From the NCBI GenBank assembly GCA_026396355.1, contig JAPLWY010000122.1, positions 1-6,529 on the forward strand: DNA of 6,529 nt. Direction: 5' to 3'. Made by a program: the position numbers and the translations under genes. Positions 1 through 6,392 of this stretch are shown piece after piece. Within the stretch, counting starts at the first letter, position 1; every line of letters begins with the position of its first letter. The stretch is from Microcaldota archaeon (lineage in GTDB: Archaea; Micrarchaeota; Micrarchaeia; Anstonellales; Anstonellaceae). The notes beneath the pieces were generated by a model, which saw only the letters and a program-made list of their open reading frames with translations, searched no databases and was not told the DNA's origin.

Positions 1-3000
1 AGCCAAGTTTCCGGCAGCCGCGCCACTGCCGTGTCATTCACTGGAAATGGCAGCCTTGCGCTCTCCAACAACGGCTCGTACGACATTGCGGTCTACCGCC
101 ACCCGGATGGCGTTCTGCCTTCCGCGATTTCATTCATTGCAAACTGCAGCCAGAACGCATCATCCGTCGGGGAATTCAAGCCTGACCCCTCCTCTTCATC
201 GCCAAATGGAACGCATTATTCCTTCCTGCTCGAAGACGGCACAGGCCGCACCTACTTCCGCGAATCCTATTTCCCCTCTTCCGCAAACGCCAGCATAAAC
301 GCGCTTTTCGAGGATGGCGCTCTCCTGTTCCTGGCAAGCGAATTCTCGCAAGCAGAAAACAAAACCTCGATTCATTTTACAAAAAGCCCGGGCGCAGTTC
401 TGATTCTGCCATTCGACTCGAATGACGGCGGCTCGTTTGCGCGCGACTATTCACCCGCAGACTTGCAAATTGCCTCGGGCAGCGGAATTGCAGAGCCGCA
501 ATTCACCGAGGAAAACTGCACGTATGGGGGCTGCGTTCTTTTCAACGGCGAGGGGCAATATCTTTCCATCAACTCCTCCCCAATACCCGAGCGCGCAGTC
601 CAATACATCCCGGGCGTTCAGCGCACAGCGGATGGCGAGCTCGAGCATCTTATGCCAGGCTATGCTCCAAACGACTACATATCTGACGACTGGTCAAACT
701 GGACCGAAGTTTCAAACTCCAATGTTTCCTTCCTCGCCACCAACCTCTCCTCTCTCCACGGAAATGCGCTCAACATCTCGCGCACTGGCGTGCCAAGCAA
801 CGACCCGCGCGTTTACCAGAAAGTTTTCAACATGCTCAACAATGTCCCATACACGCTCTCATTCTATTCTCGGGGCGACGGCTCTTCGCAGGGCAGGTAC
901 AGGATACAGTCTGCGCACGGCTATCTCCAGCCTGGCGGCGCCTGGGGCGCAGGCGCCTACAATTTCAGCACCGGCGTTTCTTCCGCAGCATTCCAAAAAG
1001 TGGAAGTGAATTTCACCCTTCCGGTCACTGATGAAACCGGCGACGCGATTTTCGTGGAGCTGCTCCCTCCTGGCTCGGACGGTTATGCCATATTTGATTC
1101 GGTTTCACTTAAGCGAACAGAAGAGGCAAACGGAGGATTCGAGTATTTCTATTATGAGAGCGGCTCATCCGGCTCCACATTCACTTCGGAAACAAGTTCA
1201 GGCAGCACGCAGGGCGCAGCGCCTTACTGCTGGCAAAAGCAATGCAGCACTGGCGCAGACTGCACTTCCGGCGATGCGCCATTCTGCAACGGAGGCTGCA
1301 ACCGCGAGTCAGGCGCCTGCTATCCCAACCTCGACTATGAGAACATCTGCCGCTTTGCAGGCGAAGCCTGCCCAGGCACGCCTGCGCTTGAATGCTGCGG
1401 CAATGCATACTGCTCCTCCGGCACTTGCGTTCCAAAAATTTCCTGCGGCGAGGAATGCGCAAGCTCAGGCGAATGCGCTCTCTCCTGTTCCAACTGCGCC
1501 GAGCCTGTTGGCGGAGGGGCAAGCACCTGCCTTTCCTGCATACCTCAAGAAAGTCCAAGCACCTGCACCTCGAGCGCGCAATGCTGCAATGCATCCGGCG
1601 TTTCGCCCGGCATCTGCGACCTTGGAGCAGCCAGCGCAAGCTTCTCGCACTGCGTTTCCTGCCTTCCAGACTACGGGATGACTTGCGGCTCAGACTCAGA
1701 CTGCTGCACAGGCGCCTGCATTGCAGGCCAATGCCTGCCCAACGCCGCGCCCTACCAACCGCCTGCGCCAATAATTTCCCCCTCGCAGGCAAACCAGACC
1801 ACGCTGATAAGCTGCATCTTCAACTGCCCCCCTTCCCCGATTCCGGCCGACCCGCAAGGCGACGGACCCCTCCTTGTCTCATACAAATGGTTCAAGAACA
1901 ATTTGCCAGTCACATCCTACTGGCACAACCGCACTCTCTTCCGATGCGGTGAAGTTGCCTGCTCTGCCGGGAACAATATCACGCTTCAGGTGCGCCTGTG
2001 CGACAGCCACGGCGCCTGCACCGAATCGCAGCCGTCTTCGCCCACCACCATCCTTTCCGGTTCATCTCCTTCCTGCCAAGCAGTAAGCTCTGCCTGCAGT
2101 TCCCTCCAGCACTGCTGCCAGGGTCTAATCTGCCCGATTTCGCAAGGGCAAACTTCAGGCTCCTGCTGCATACCTTCCAACGCTGCAGCAGATTGCGCAG
2201 CAAATTCAGAATGCTGCTCAGGCAGGTGCATTTCCGACCCAGCGGTTCCGGGGAGGAATTTCTGCGCAGACCTGCCGGGCTGCGGGCAAAGCTGCACTGA
2301 AGTGTACTCCAGCGGAAAAGAAGAGTGCCCGACCTCCTGCCCCTACTGCGTGCCAAACACAAGTGGCACCTCCCCGATTTGCAGCTATTGCATTTCAATA
2401 AACGAATACATGAACTGCACTTCCAATTCGCAATGCTGTGAACGCGTTGGCGGGCTTACTGGCGTCTGCAACCTCCTGCCAGGAAGCGCAAACTATTCGC
2501 ACTGCGTTTCCTGCCTGCCTGAAAACCACGCCTGCATTTCCGGCACCGACTGCTGCACTGGCGCCTGTCTTGATGCGGACGGAGACGGGCAAAGAACATG
2601 CGCTCCATCCTCCTGCGGCCAAGAGGGCGCAAGCTGCTCCGCCGATTCAAACTGCTGCCCAATTCCATCCGCAGGCTCGCTTTTCTGCGACAGTCTCAAC
2701 CGCTATCCCTCTCCAATCGAGCCTGAGCTTCCAGGCAATCTCACATTCGCAGGCGCATGCACAAGCTGCTATCCTTCATTCTCAAAGTGCGATGCCTCAA
2801 ACCACTCTCGCCAGTGCTGCGATTCCGATTTCTCCTGCTCTCTTGCCTCAGGCTCAACGGATTACTTCTGCCTGCCTGCGCATGCCATCTTCGCCACCCC
2901 GGTATTCTACAGCTGGAGCGTGCACGGGAATGCAAGCTTCTCGCTGGTGAATTCCTCAGTTGAGCCCCAGCATGTGAAATCAGGCTCGCACGCGCTTTCG

Positions 3001-4563
3001 CTTTCAGCCGATCTTCAGGTGTTTCAGCGCCACCTCGCCTCCGTTCAAAGGCTGCGCGGTGACAAAACCTATCTGCTTGAATTCGAGACAGCCTCAAGCG
3101 GAAGCTCCACCGGCGTGCGCTTTGCAGTGCACGACTCGTACAACAACGCATTCCTTGCGCCAAACGGTAGCTGGGTGATGGTGCGCTCGCCTGACGGCTT
3201 AGAACCAGTCACGCCCGACATTGTGCAAAGCACGGAAATTCTCACAAGCAGCCTCCAGCATTATGCAGTGGCATTTCACACTCTTCCCGATGCGAAAATA
3301 AATTTGCGCTTCTATCCTCCCGACTCCGGCACAGGCTATCTTGACGAAGTTTCATTGACAAAGGCGGACGACTTCACGTTTTTCGCCTGGGTGAAAAGCG
3401 AGGTTGCCAGCCCTGCGACTCCCCGCGCAATATTCTACCAAATGGGAAGTGAGAATGGCACATTGCAGGGCATTGACTGGTCAATTTCAGGCAGCGTGCT
3501 TAATGCCACTTTCAGGAGCGCGCACGCGCTTGCCGGAAGCTCCTCCAAAGTAGCATCCGCTCTTTTCACTCTTCCTCCCGGCGAATGGCACTCTGTTGCA
3601 GTGAGCGTTTCGCGCGCAGGCAATTACACTTCCTACTTGGATGGCTTGCCAGTCTCAACTGGTGCATTCAGGCTGGGCAGGCTCAACGCAAGCGATTTGT
3701 TCCTGATTGGAAAAGGGAACGAAACAAACAGCGGATTCAAGGGCGCGCTTGATGAAATGAGAGTGTACTCCCGCGCACTCTCTTCCCAAGAAGTTTCCCG
3801 CCTCCACTCTGCAAAATACTCTCTTTCCTGCACAATAAGCATGAAAGTGGATTACTCGAACTTTTCACAGTCCGAGCCGCGCGCATTTTACAATGCCGAC
3901 CTCACGCTGCGTTCGCTTAGCCCCTCCACGCTGCTCTCACTTCCATTTGAAATGAACACATCAACACCAGGCTCTCAAATACAGGACTATTCTTCCTCGC
4001 TTCTGAACTGCACCCTTCTTGGCGGGGAATTCATTTCGCAAGGCAAGTTCGGCAATGCATACAATTTCTCCTCTTCAGGGGATGGCGTGTCAGTGAACAG
4101 CTCAGTGATTTCAGGCAGCACAGACTTCACAATTTCTCTTTGGGCAAAGCCAGTCTCAACTTCAGGCACAGCCTATCTTGCAGGCAACCGCGGAACAGGC
4201 AACCCGGACGGAGTTTCGCTTGAGCTTGCAAGCGGGTACCCAGTGCTGACAATTGGCGCAGAAAGCATAACCAGCTCAATGTCCGCCCCTTCCGGAAGCT
4301 GGACGCACATAGTTGCCAGCAGGGAAAACGGAATAGGCATGATTTACGTGAATTCATTGAACGCAAGCACAGGCGCGCTTTCAGGCTCAATTGGCAACGG
4401 GACATTCACAATAGGCAACTCCCCAAACTTAAGCGAGCCGTTTTCCGGCGCAATGGACGAGGTGCGCGCATACAACGGCTTCATAGGCGCGCAGGAAATA
4501 ACCGCGCTTTACCTTGACCTTGGCAAGTCCTACAGCGGCACGCTTCCTGCTTCGCCTCCTTAG
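1..4563 (+). CDS. Giant cysteine-rich LamG/CBM-like surface protein (5' end missing)
   Basis: The reading frame is open from the first base, so the true start lies upstream; the GTG at 31 is only an in-window start candidate. The 1520 visible codons end at TAG 4561-4563. Visible domains are a LamG first half, a jelly-roll module, a region of 548 residues with 78 cysteines that carries an Ig-like insert, a second jelly roll, a LamG second half and a complete LamG domain. There are about 40 N-x-S/T sequons, and Ser, Thr, Gly and Asn are abundant. This composition fits a secreted, disulfide-bonded and probably N-glycosylated protein. LamG and CBM-like domains usually bind carbohydrate or protein ligands, so adhesion or cell-surface recognition is the likely role; no catalytic motif was recognised. 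The C-terminus (ending SGTLPASPP) has no transmembrane anchor, so any signal peptide or membrane anchor must be in the missing N-terminus. Extracellular location is well supported, but the precise function is unknown. Confidence 0.88.
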   Translation, partial: SQVSGSRATAVSFTGNGSLALSNNGSYDIAVYRHPDGVLPSAISFIANCSQNASSVGEFKPDPSSSSPNGTHYSFLLEDGTGRTYFRESYFPSSANASINALFEDGALLFLASEFSQAENKTSIHFTKSPGAVLILPFDSNDGGSFARDYSPADLQIASGSGIAEPQFTEENCTYGGCVLFNGEGQYLSINSSPIPERAVQYIPGVQRTADGELEHLMPGYAPNDYISDDWSNWTEVSNSNVSFLATNLSSLHGNALNISRTGVPSNDPRVYQKVFNMLNNVPYTLSFYSRGDGSSQGRYRIQSAHGYLQPGGAWGAGAYNFSTGVSSAAFQKVEVNFTLPVTDETGDAIFVELLPPGSDGYAIFDSVSLKRTEEANGGFEYFYYESGSSGSTFTSETSSGSTQGAAPYCWQKQCSTGADCTSGDAPFCNGGCNRESGACYPNLDYENICRFAGEACPGTPALECCGNAYCSSGTCVPKISCGEECASSGECALSCSNCAEPVGGGASTCLSCIPQESPSTCTSSAQCCNASGVSPGICDLGAASASFSHCVSCLPDYGMTCGSDSDCCTGACIAGQCLPNAAPYQPPAPIISPSQANQTTLISCIFNCPPSPIPADPQGDGPLLVSYKWFKNNLPVTSYWHNRTLFRCGEVACSAGNNITLQVRLCDSHGACTESQPSSPTTILSGSSPSCQAVSSACSSLQHCCQGLICPISQGQTSGSCCIPSNAAADCAANSECCSGRCISDPAVPGRNFCADLPGCGQSCTEVYSSGKEECPTSCPYCVPNTSGTSPICSYCISINEYMNCTSNSQCCERVGGLTGVCNLLPGSANYSHCVSCLPENHACISGTDCCTGACLDADGDGQRTCAPSSCGQEGASCSADSNCCPIPSAGSLFCDSLNRYPSPIEPELPGNLTFAGACTSCYPSFSKCDASNHSRQCCDSDFSCSLASGSTDYFCLPAHAIFATPVFYSWSVHGNASFSLVNSSVEPQHVKSGSHALSLSADLQVFQRHLASVQRLRGDKTYLLEFETASSGSSTGVRFAVHDSYNNAFLAPNGSWVMVRSPDGLEPVTPDIVQSTEILTSSLQHYAVAFHTLPDAKINLRFYPPDSGTGYLDEVSLTKADDFTFFAWVKSEVASPATPRAIFYQMGSENGTLQGIDWSISGSVLNATFRSAHALAGSSSKVASALFTLPPGEWHSVAVSVSRAGNYTSYLDGLPVSTGAFRLGRLNASDLFLIGKGNETNSGFKGALDEMRVYSRALSSQEVSRLHSAKYSLSCTISMKVDYSNFSQSEPRAFYNADLTLRSLSPSTLLSLPFEMNTSTPGSQIQDYSSSLLNCTLLGGEFISQGKFGNAYNFSSSGDGVSVNSSVISGSTDFTISLWAKPVSTSGTAYLAGNRGTGNPDGVSLELASGYPVLTIGAESITSSMSAPSGSWTHIVASRENGIGMIYVNSLNASTGALSGSIGNGTFTIGNSPNLSEPFSGAMDEVRAYNGFIGAQEITALYLDLGKSYSGTLPASPP
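391..594 (+). other. First half of a LamG (ConA-like) domain
   Basis: The encoded segment begins AVLILPFDSNDGG and continues through RDYSP to VLFNGEGQYLSINSSPI. This is the usual opening of archaeal and bacterial LamG domains: a hydrophobic strand ending in PFD, a 'DYS' turn, then an 'FNG...Y' strand. The expected next strand (DFT-x-x-x-W-x-K) does not follow. Instead the chain passes into a jelly-roll module. The matching second half appears to resume at about 3367. The complete LamG at 3928-4530 in the same protein serves as an internal template. Confidence 0.65.
619..1116 (+). other. CBM4/9-like jelly-roll domain, copy 1
   Basis: The segment opens with an acidic DGELE stretch and DDWSNW, then has the strand pattern VPYTLSFYSRG, FQKVEVNFTLP and a closing YAIFDSVSLKR. 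Strands of the form 'YTLSFYA+G' and a terminal '(F/L)D(D/E/S)VSL' are typical of carbohydrate-binding modules of the CBM4/9 type and related galactose-binding-like folds. Family assignment is by eye. A related module lies on the other side of the cysteine-rich region at 2902-3363, sharing the PP-x-S...GY...D-x-VSL ending. Confidence 0.55.
1444..1734 (+). repeat. Composite Cys repeat, copy A
   Basis: This block of 97 residues consists of a CxxxC...CxxxCxxC-x10-CxxC linker, then a unit with spacing 8,5,9,11, then a unit with spacing 7,5,3,4. It matches copy B at 2281-2601 in cysteine order and in most spacings. The most conserved part is S-x-SHCVSCLP followed by DCCTGAC. At the DNA level 19 bases at 1645-1663 are identical to 2497-2515, and 19 of 20 bases match between 1699-1718 and 2548-2567. 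Confidence 0.8.
1741..2073 (+). other. Ig/PKD-like beta domain inside the Cys-rich region
   Basis: The segment starts with a proline-rich linker (NAAPYQPPAP), then has SCIFNCPPSP, DPQGDGPLLVSYKWFKNN, a strand with RC and AC, and LQVRLCDSHGACTES. The 'D-x-x-G-D...V-Y-W-F-K-N' core followed by 'V-x-x-C-D' is typical of Ig-fold or PKD-like domains seen repeatedly in archaeal surface proteins. It separates three upstream cystine units from six downstream ones and probably acts as a rigid spacer. The assignment is by motif only. Confidence 0.5.
2281..2601 (+). repeat. Composite Cys repeat, copy B
   Basis: This block of 107 residues is the partner of copy A at 1444-1734. It has the same linker order (C-x3-C-x10-C-x3-C-x2-C-x10-C-x2-C, against x5 at the second gap in copy A), then a unit with exactly the same spacing 8,5,9,11, then a unit with spacing 6,5,3,10. 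The extra length is in the first linker gap and in the final loop, which contains an acidic DADGDG turn that could be a calcium-binding-like loop. Confidence 0.8.
2902..3363 (+). other. CBM4/9-like jelly-roll domain, copy 2
   Basis: Visible strands are VKSGSHALSLSA, DKTYLLEFETAS, LQHYAVAFHTLP and INLRFYPPDSGTGYLDEVSLTK. The pattern (a 'SG-x-HAL' strand, a 'TY-L-F' strand, and a final 'GYLDEVSL') is that of CBM4/9-like jelly rolls. It is divergent from copy 1 but shares the closing motif. It runs without a linker into the second half of a LamG domain at 3367. Confidence 0.55.
3367..3816 (+). other. Second half of a LamG (ConA-like) domain
   Basis: The segment begins DDFTFFAWVKSE, then GEWHSVAVSVSRAGNYTSYLDG and ends FKGALDEMRVYSRALSSQEV. 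These are the diagnostic middle and end strands of LamG domains: the 'DFT...W' strand, the 'W-H-V...Y-DG' strands, and the 'GA-DE-R-YSRALS-QE' closing strand with its short helix. The first strands of a LamG domain (PFD...DYS...FNG) are absent directly upstream, where the jelly roll ends. They are found instead at 391-594. Confidence 0.75.
3928..4530 (+). other. Complete C-terminal LamG domain
   Basis: All expected segments are present in order: TLLSLPFEMN, QDYSS, GKFGNAYNFSSSGDGVSVNSS, STDFTISLWAKP, GSWTHIVASREN, MIYVNSLNAS and FSGAMDEVRAYNGFIGAQEI. LamG domains are ConA-like beta sandwiches that bind glycans or proteins on the outside of the cell. This is the last domain and the protein ends about ten residues after it. 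Confidence 0.8.
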
Positions 4564-4590
4564 CGGCAACAGTTTTCTCGCCGTTGCAAT

Positions 4591-4606
4591 CGCAAGTATT
4601 AATAAG
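4591..4606 (+). promoter_or_regulatory. TATA-like box with BRE-like purines, upstream of the ATPase gene
   Basis: An AT-rich run TATTAATAA (4597-4605) is preceded by GCAAG. Its centre is about 25 bases upstream of the ATG at 4627. Archaeal TATA boxes usually lie 25-27 bases before the transcription start, so transcription would begin at or next to the start codon, giving a leaderless mRNA. This agrees with the lack of a purine-rich Shine-Dalgarno sequence at the normal spacing (AGAGTTGTAAGCGC precedes the ATG). It is inferred from position and composition only. Confidence 0.5.
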
Positions 4607-4626
4607 CATGCAAGAGTTGTAAGCGC

Positions 4627-6360
4627 ATGATTGAAACAAAAATAGACCACATTGTTTCATACCTGCAGAAGAAGCGGACAGTGGGCGTGGAAGCGCTCTC
4701 CCGCCACGTGCAGATCCCCCCTGCAACTGTCGAGCTCATCTGCGCCATACTCGAAAAGGGCGGGATACTGGACATCAACTACTCCTTAAACATCACCGAG
4801 AAGCCCACAATGTCATTCAGGCTGCTTCCCACCGAGCCTGCGCCGGTGGAAGACGGGCTGGGCAAGGGAAAAACAATCGCAAGTTACACTTTCCTTGCCG
4901 ATGAAGTGCCCACAACCGTGACAATCACTGACAATGAAAAGGAAAAATTCTATTCTCTTTTGCTTGTGGATTTCGGCACAGCCACAAAAATATTCCTGGA
5001 CTTGATCAAAGACGAGCTTCTGCGCAGCATGCCGACAAGCGCGCAGTCCGATGTCTCAGACATTGAAAAAGCGGCAAAGGTGCGCGCAGACTTCAAGCGC
5101 ATGATAAAGAACTACATCTCGCAATTCTACCTCGGCACCGATGTCGAAAACCTCCTTGCCGGCGTTCTCCTGCACAAGCTTTTCGGGCTTGGCGAAATAG
5201 AAATACTGGACCAGGACGACTGGCTGGAGGAAATCATAATCAACAACAGCAAGAGCCCGATTGGAGTCTACCACCGCAAATTCGGCTGGCTCAAGTCCAA
5301 TATTTACATGGCTGACGAGGAGGCGATATTCAACTATGCCTCCCAGATTGGCAGGCGCACAGGAAGGCAGATTGCCACCCTCACTCCCATTCTGGATGCG
5401 CGCCTTGAGACAGGCGACCGTGTCTGCGCCACCCTCTCACCAGTTTCCTCGCACGGCAACACGCTCACCATCCGCAGGTTTGCGCGCAACCCCTGGACAA
5501 TCGGCAACCTGATCGGCGAGCCAGGGAACTCCATGACTCCCGAAATGGCAGGGCTTCTCTGGCAGGCAATCCACTACGAGCTCAACATCATAATCGCGGG
5601 AGGCACAGCATCTGGTAAAACCACGGCGCTAAACGCGCTTGCAGCCTTTATCCCGACCAACCAGCGCATCGTTTCAATTGAGGATACGCGCGAAATAGTG
5701 CTCCCCCCTTACCAGTGGAACTGGGTTCCGCTTCTCACGCGCAACCAAAACGCAGAGGGCTTAGGCGAAGTGACCATGCTGGACTTGATGGTTACCTCTC
5801 TTCGTATGCGCCCGGACAGGATAATTCTGGGAGAAATGAGGCGGCAGCGCGAGGCAGAGGTTCTTTTCGAGGCAATGCACACAGGCCATTCCGTTCTCTC
5901 CACGCTCCACGCAGATACTGGCATGCAGGCGCTTCGCAGGCTAACCAGCCCGCCAATCAGCCTTCCTGCATCCGACCTTGACGCAGTCCACCTCCTGGTA
6001 ATACAATACCGCGACCGGAGAAAAAACATCAGGCGCACTCTTGAAATCTGCGAAATAGAGACCGGCGCAAAGGAAGACGACCTGGCAACCAATGTCATTT
6101 ACCGCTGGCGCCCCAGGACAGATACGTTTGACATGGTGGGCGAGCCCAACAAGTACCTAAAGGAGCTCAACTTGCACACAGGAATGACAAAAGAGGAAAT
6201 CTACCAGGACATCAAGAACCGCGCAACCATCCTTCGGTGGATGATAGGCAACAAGATAACCGACATGGAAAGCGTGGGCAGGATAATGGCGCTTTACTAC
6301 AGCAAGCCAAAGGAAATACTCGAAATCGCGAAGAAATCAATCGACAGCAAGAAGAAATAA
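4627..6360 (+). CDS. Type II/IV secretion system ATPase (VirB11/TadA/FlaI family), pilus-like
   Basis: This 577-residue cytoplasmic motor ATPase is predicted to be a hexamer that powers pilin assembly or secretion together with a TadC/FlaJ platform. The start is secure: an in-frame TAA lies at 4603-4605 and this is the only start codon after it. Residues 1-65 look like a winged helix. The N-domain has GLGEIEILDQDDW (187-199) and LDARLETGDRVCATL (256-270), then LTIRRF (280-285). The core has Walker A GGTASGKTT (325-333, Lys331), the Asp-box SIEDTRE (350-356, Glu352/Asp353), Walker B LRMRPDRIILGEMR (392-405, Glu403) and the His-box MHTGHSVLSTLHAD (417-430). No key residue is missing. The RRQREAEVLFEAMHTGH context is that of archaeal pilus-type ATPases; whether it drives an archaellum or another pilus cannot be decided here. 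It is followed after 32 bases by the probable platform gene, presumably in one operon. Confidence 0.95.
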   Translation: MIETKIDHIVSYLQKKRTVGVEALSRHVQIPPATVELICAILEKGGILDINYSLNITEKPTMSFRLLPTEPAPVEDGLGKGKTIASYTFLADEVPTTVTITDNEKEKFYSLLLVDFGTATKIFLDLIKDELLRSMPTSAQSDVSDIEKAAKVRADFKRMIKNYISQFYLGTDVENLLAGVLLHKLFGLGEIEILDQDDWLEEIIINNSKSPIGVYHRKFGWLKSNIYMADEEAIFNYASQIGRRTGRQIATLTPILDARLETGDRVCATLSPVSSHGNTLTIRRFARNPWTIGNLIGEPGNSMTPEMAGLLWQAIHYELNIIIAGGTASGKTTALNALAAFIPTNQRIVSIEDTREIVLPPYQWNWVPLLTRNQNAEGLGEVTMLDLMVTSLRMRPDRIILGEMRRQREAEVLFEAMHTGHSVLSTLHADTGMQALRRLTSPPISLPASDLDAVHLLVIQYRDRRKNIRRTLEICEIETGAKEDDLATNVIYRWRPRTDTFDMVGEPNKYLKELNLHTGMTKEEIYQDIKNRATILRWMIGNKITDMESVGRIMALYYSKPKEILEIAKKSIDSKKK

Positions 6361-6378
6361 TCCGATTCGCGGGCGCGC

Positions 6379-6386
6379 AAAAGGAA
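6379..6386 (+). promoter_or_regulatory. Shine-Dalgarno sequence of the TadC/FlaJ-like gene
   Basis: The purine run AAAAGGAA contains AAGGA and ends six bases before the ATG at 6393, an optimal distance. There is no other start codon in frame between the ATPase stop and this ATG, so the site supports 6393 as the start. I see no promoter-like element in the 32-base gap, which suggests co-transcription with the ATPase gene. Confidence 0.65.
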
Positions 6387-6392
6387 ACCAAC

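Larger units (their letters stand above)
1228..2871 (+). other. Cysteine-rich region: nine cystine-knot-like units
   Basis: These 548 residues contain 78 cysteines, including nine core CC doublets. Nine units fit C-xa-C-xb-CC-xc-C-xd-C. They lie at 1348-1428 (6,7,4,4), 1537-1653 (8,5,9,11), 1660-1734 (7,5,3,4), 2074-2166 (6,5,4,10), 2167-2265 (8,5,3,11), 2389-2505 (8,5,9,11), 2512-2601 (6,5,3,10), 2614-2760 (6,5,9,23) and 2767-2871 (6,8,5,10). Most fit the inhibitor-cystine-knot framework, though the long loops (9 and 23) exceed the usual range. A six-cysteine lead-in without CC lies at 1228-1317, and CxxxC/CxxC linkers lie at 1444-1539 and 2281-2391. The spacings are seen directly; the knot topology is inferred. 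Other disulfide folds or metal-binding CxxC clusters remain possible, but the even number and regular spacing favour disulfides. Confidence 0.7.

Noticed and set aside
31..33. GTG as the real start of the large surface protein
   Set aside because: The frame is open to base 1 and the codons before it read as ordinary protein (SQVSGSRATA). There is no Shine-Dalgarno or promoter before it and no signal peptide after it, so the gene almost certainly begins upstream.
422..1009. Overlapping + strand open frames in other phases, such as this one of 195 codons
   Set aside because: Low-complexity Ser/Thr/Ala/Pro/Arg translations without domain motifs; the LamG and jelly-roll motifs are in the other phase.
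1181..1792. Long open frame on the - strand (about 200 codons) opposite the Cys-rich region, and similar antisense frames
   Set aside because: It is rich in Arg, Cys and Ser, as expected from the complement of TGC/GGC/GCG-rich codons. It has no recognisable domain and lies wholly inside a well-supported gene.
1444..2769. CxxC pairs (CSNC, CLSC, CVSC, CPYC, CSYC, CTSC) as zinc-ribbon or rubredoxin-like metal sites
   Set aside because: They sit inside a regular series of cystine-type units in an evidently secreted protein, often sharing a cysteine with the next unit, so disulfides are more likely. Kept as an alternative only.
1228..2871. CRISPR array or other DNA-level short repeat array suggested by recurring TGCTGC and CAGGC words
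   Set aside because: The recurrences are in phase with Cys-Cys and Ser/Ala-Gly codons, and spacing is irregular at the DNA level. The repeat is a protein-coding one.
4566..4587. Hairpin GCAAC/GTTGC with a 12-base loop after the surface-protein stop, with a TTTT run at 4573-4576, as a terminator
   Set aside because: The stem is only five base pairs, the loop is large, and the T-run lies in the loop and not after the stem. A four-base T-run is too weak to call an archaeal terminator.
4627..6360. Specific naming of the ATPase as archaellum FlaI/ArlI
   Set aside because: No archaellin or other archaellum genes are in the window. The motifs are shared by all archaeal pilus and archaellum motors, so the family-level call is as far as the sequence goes.
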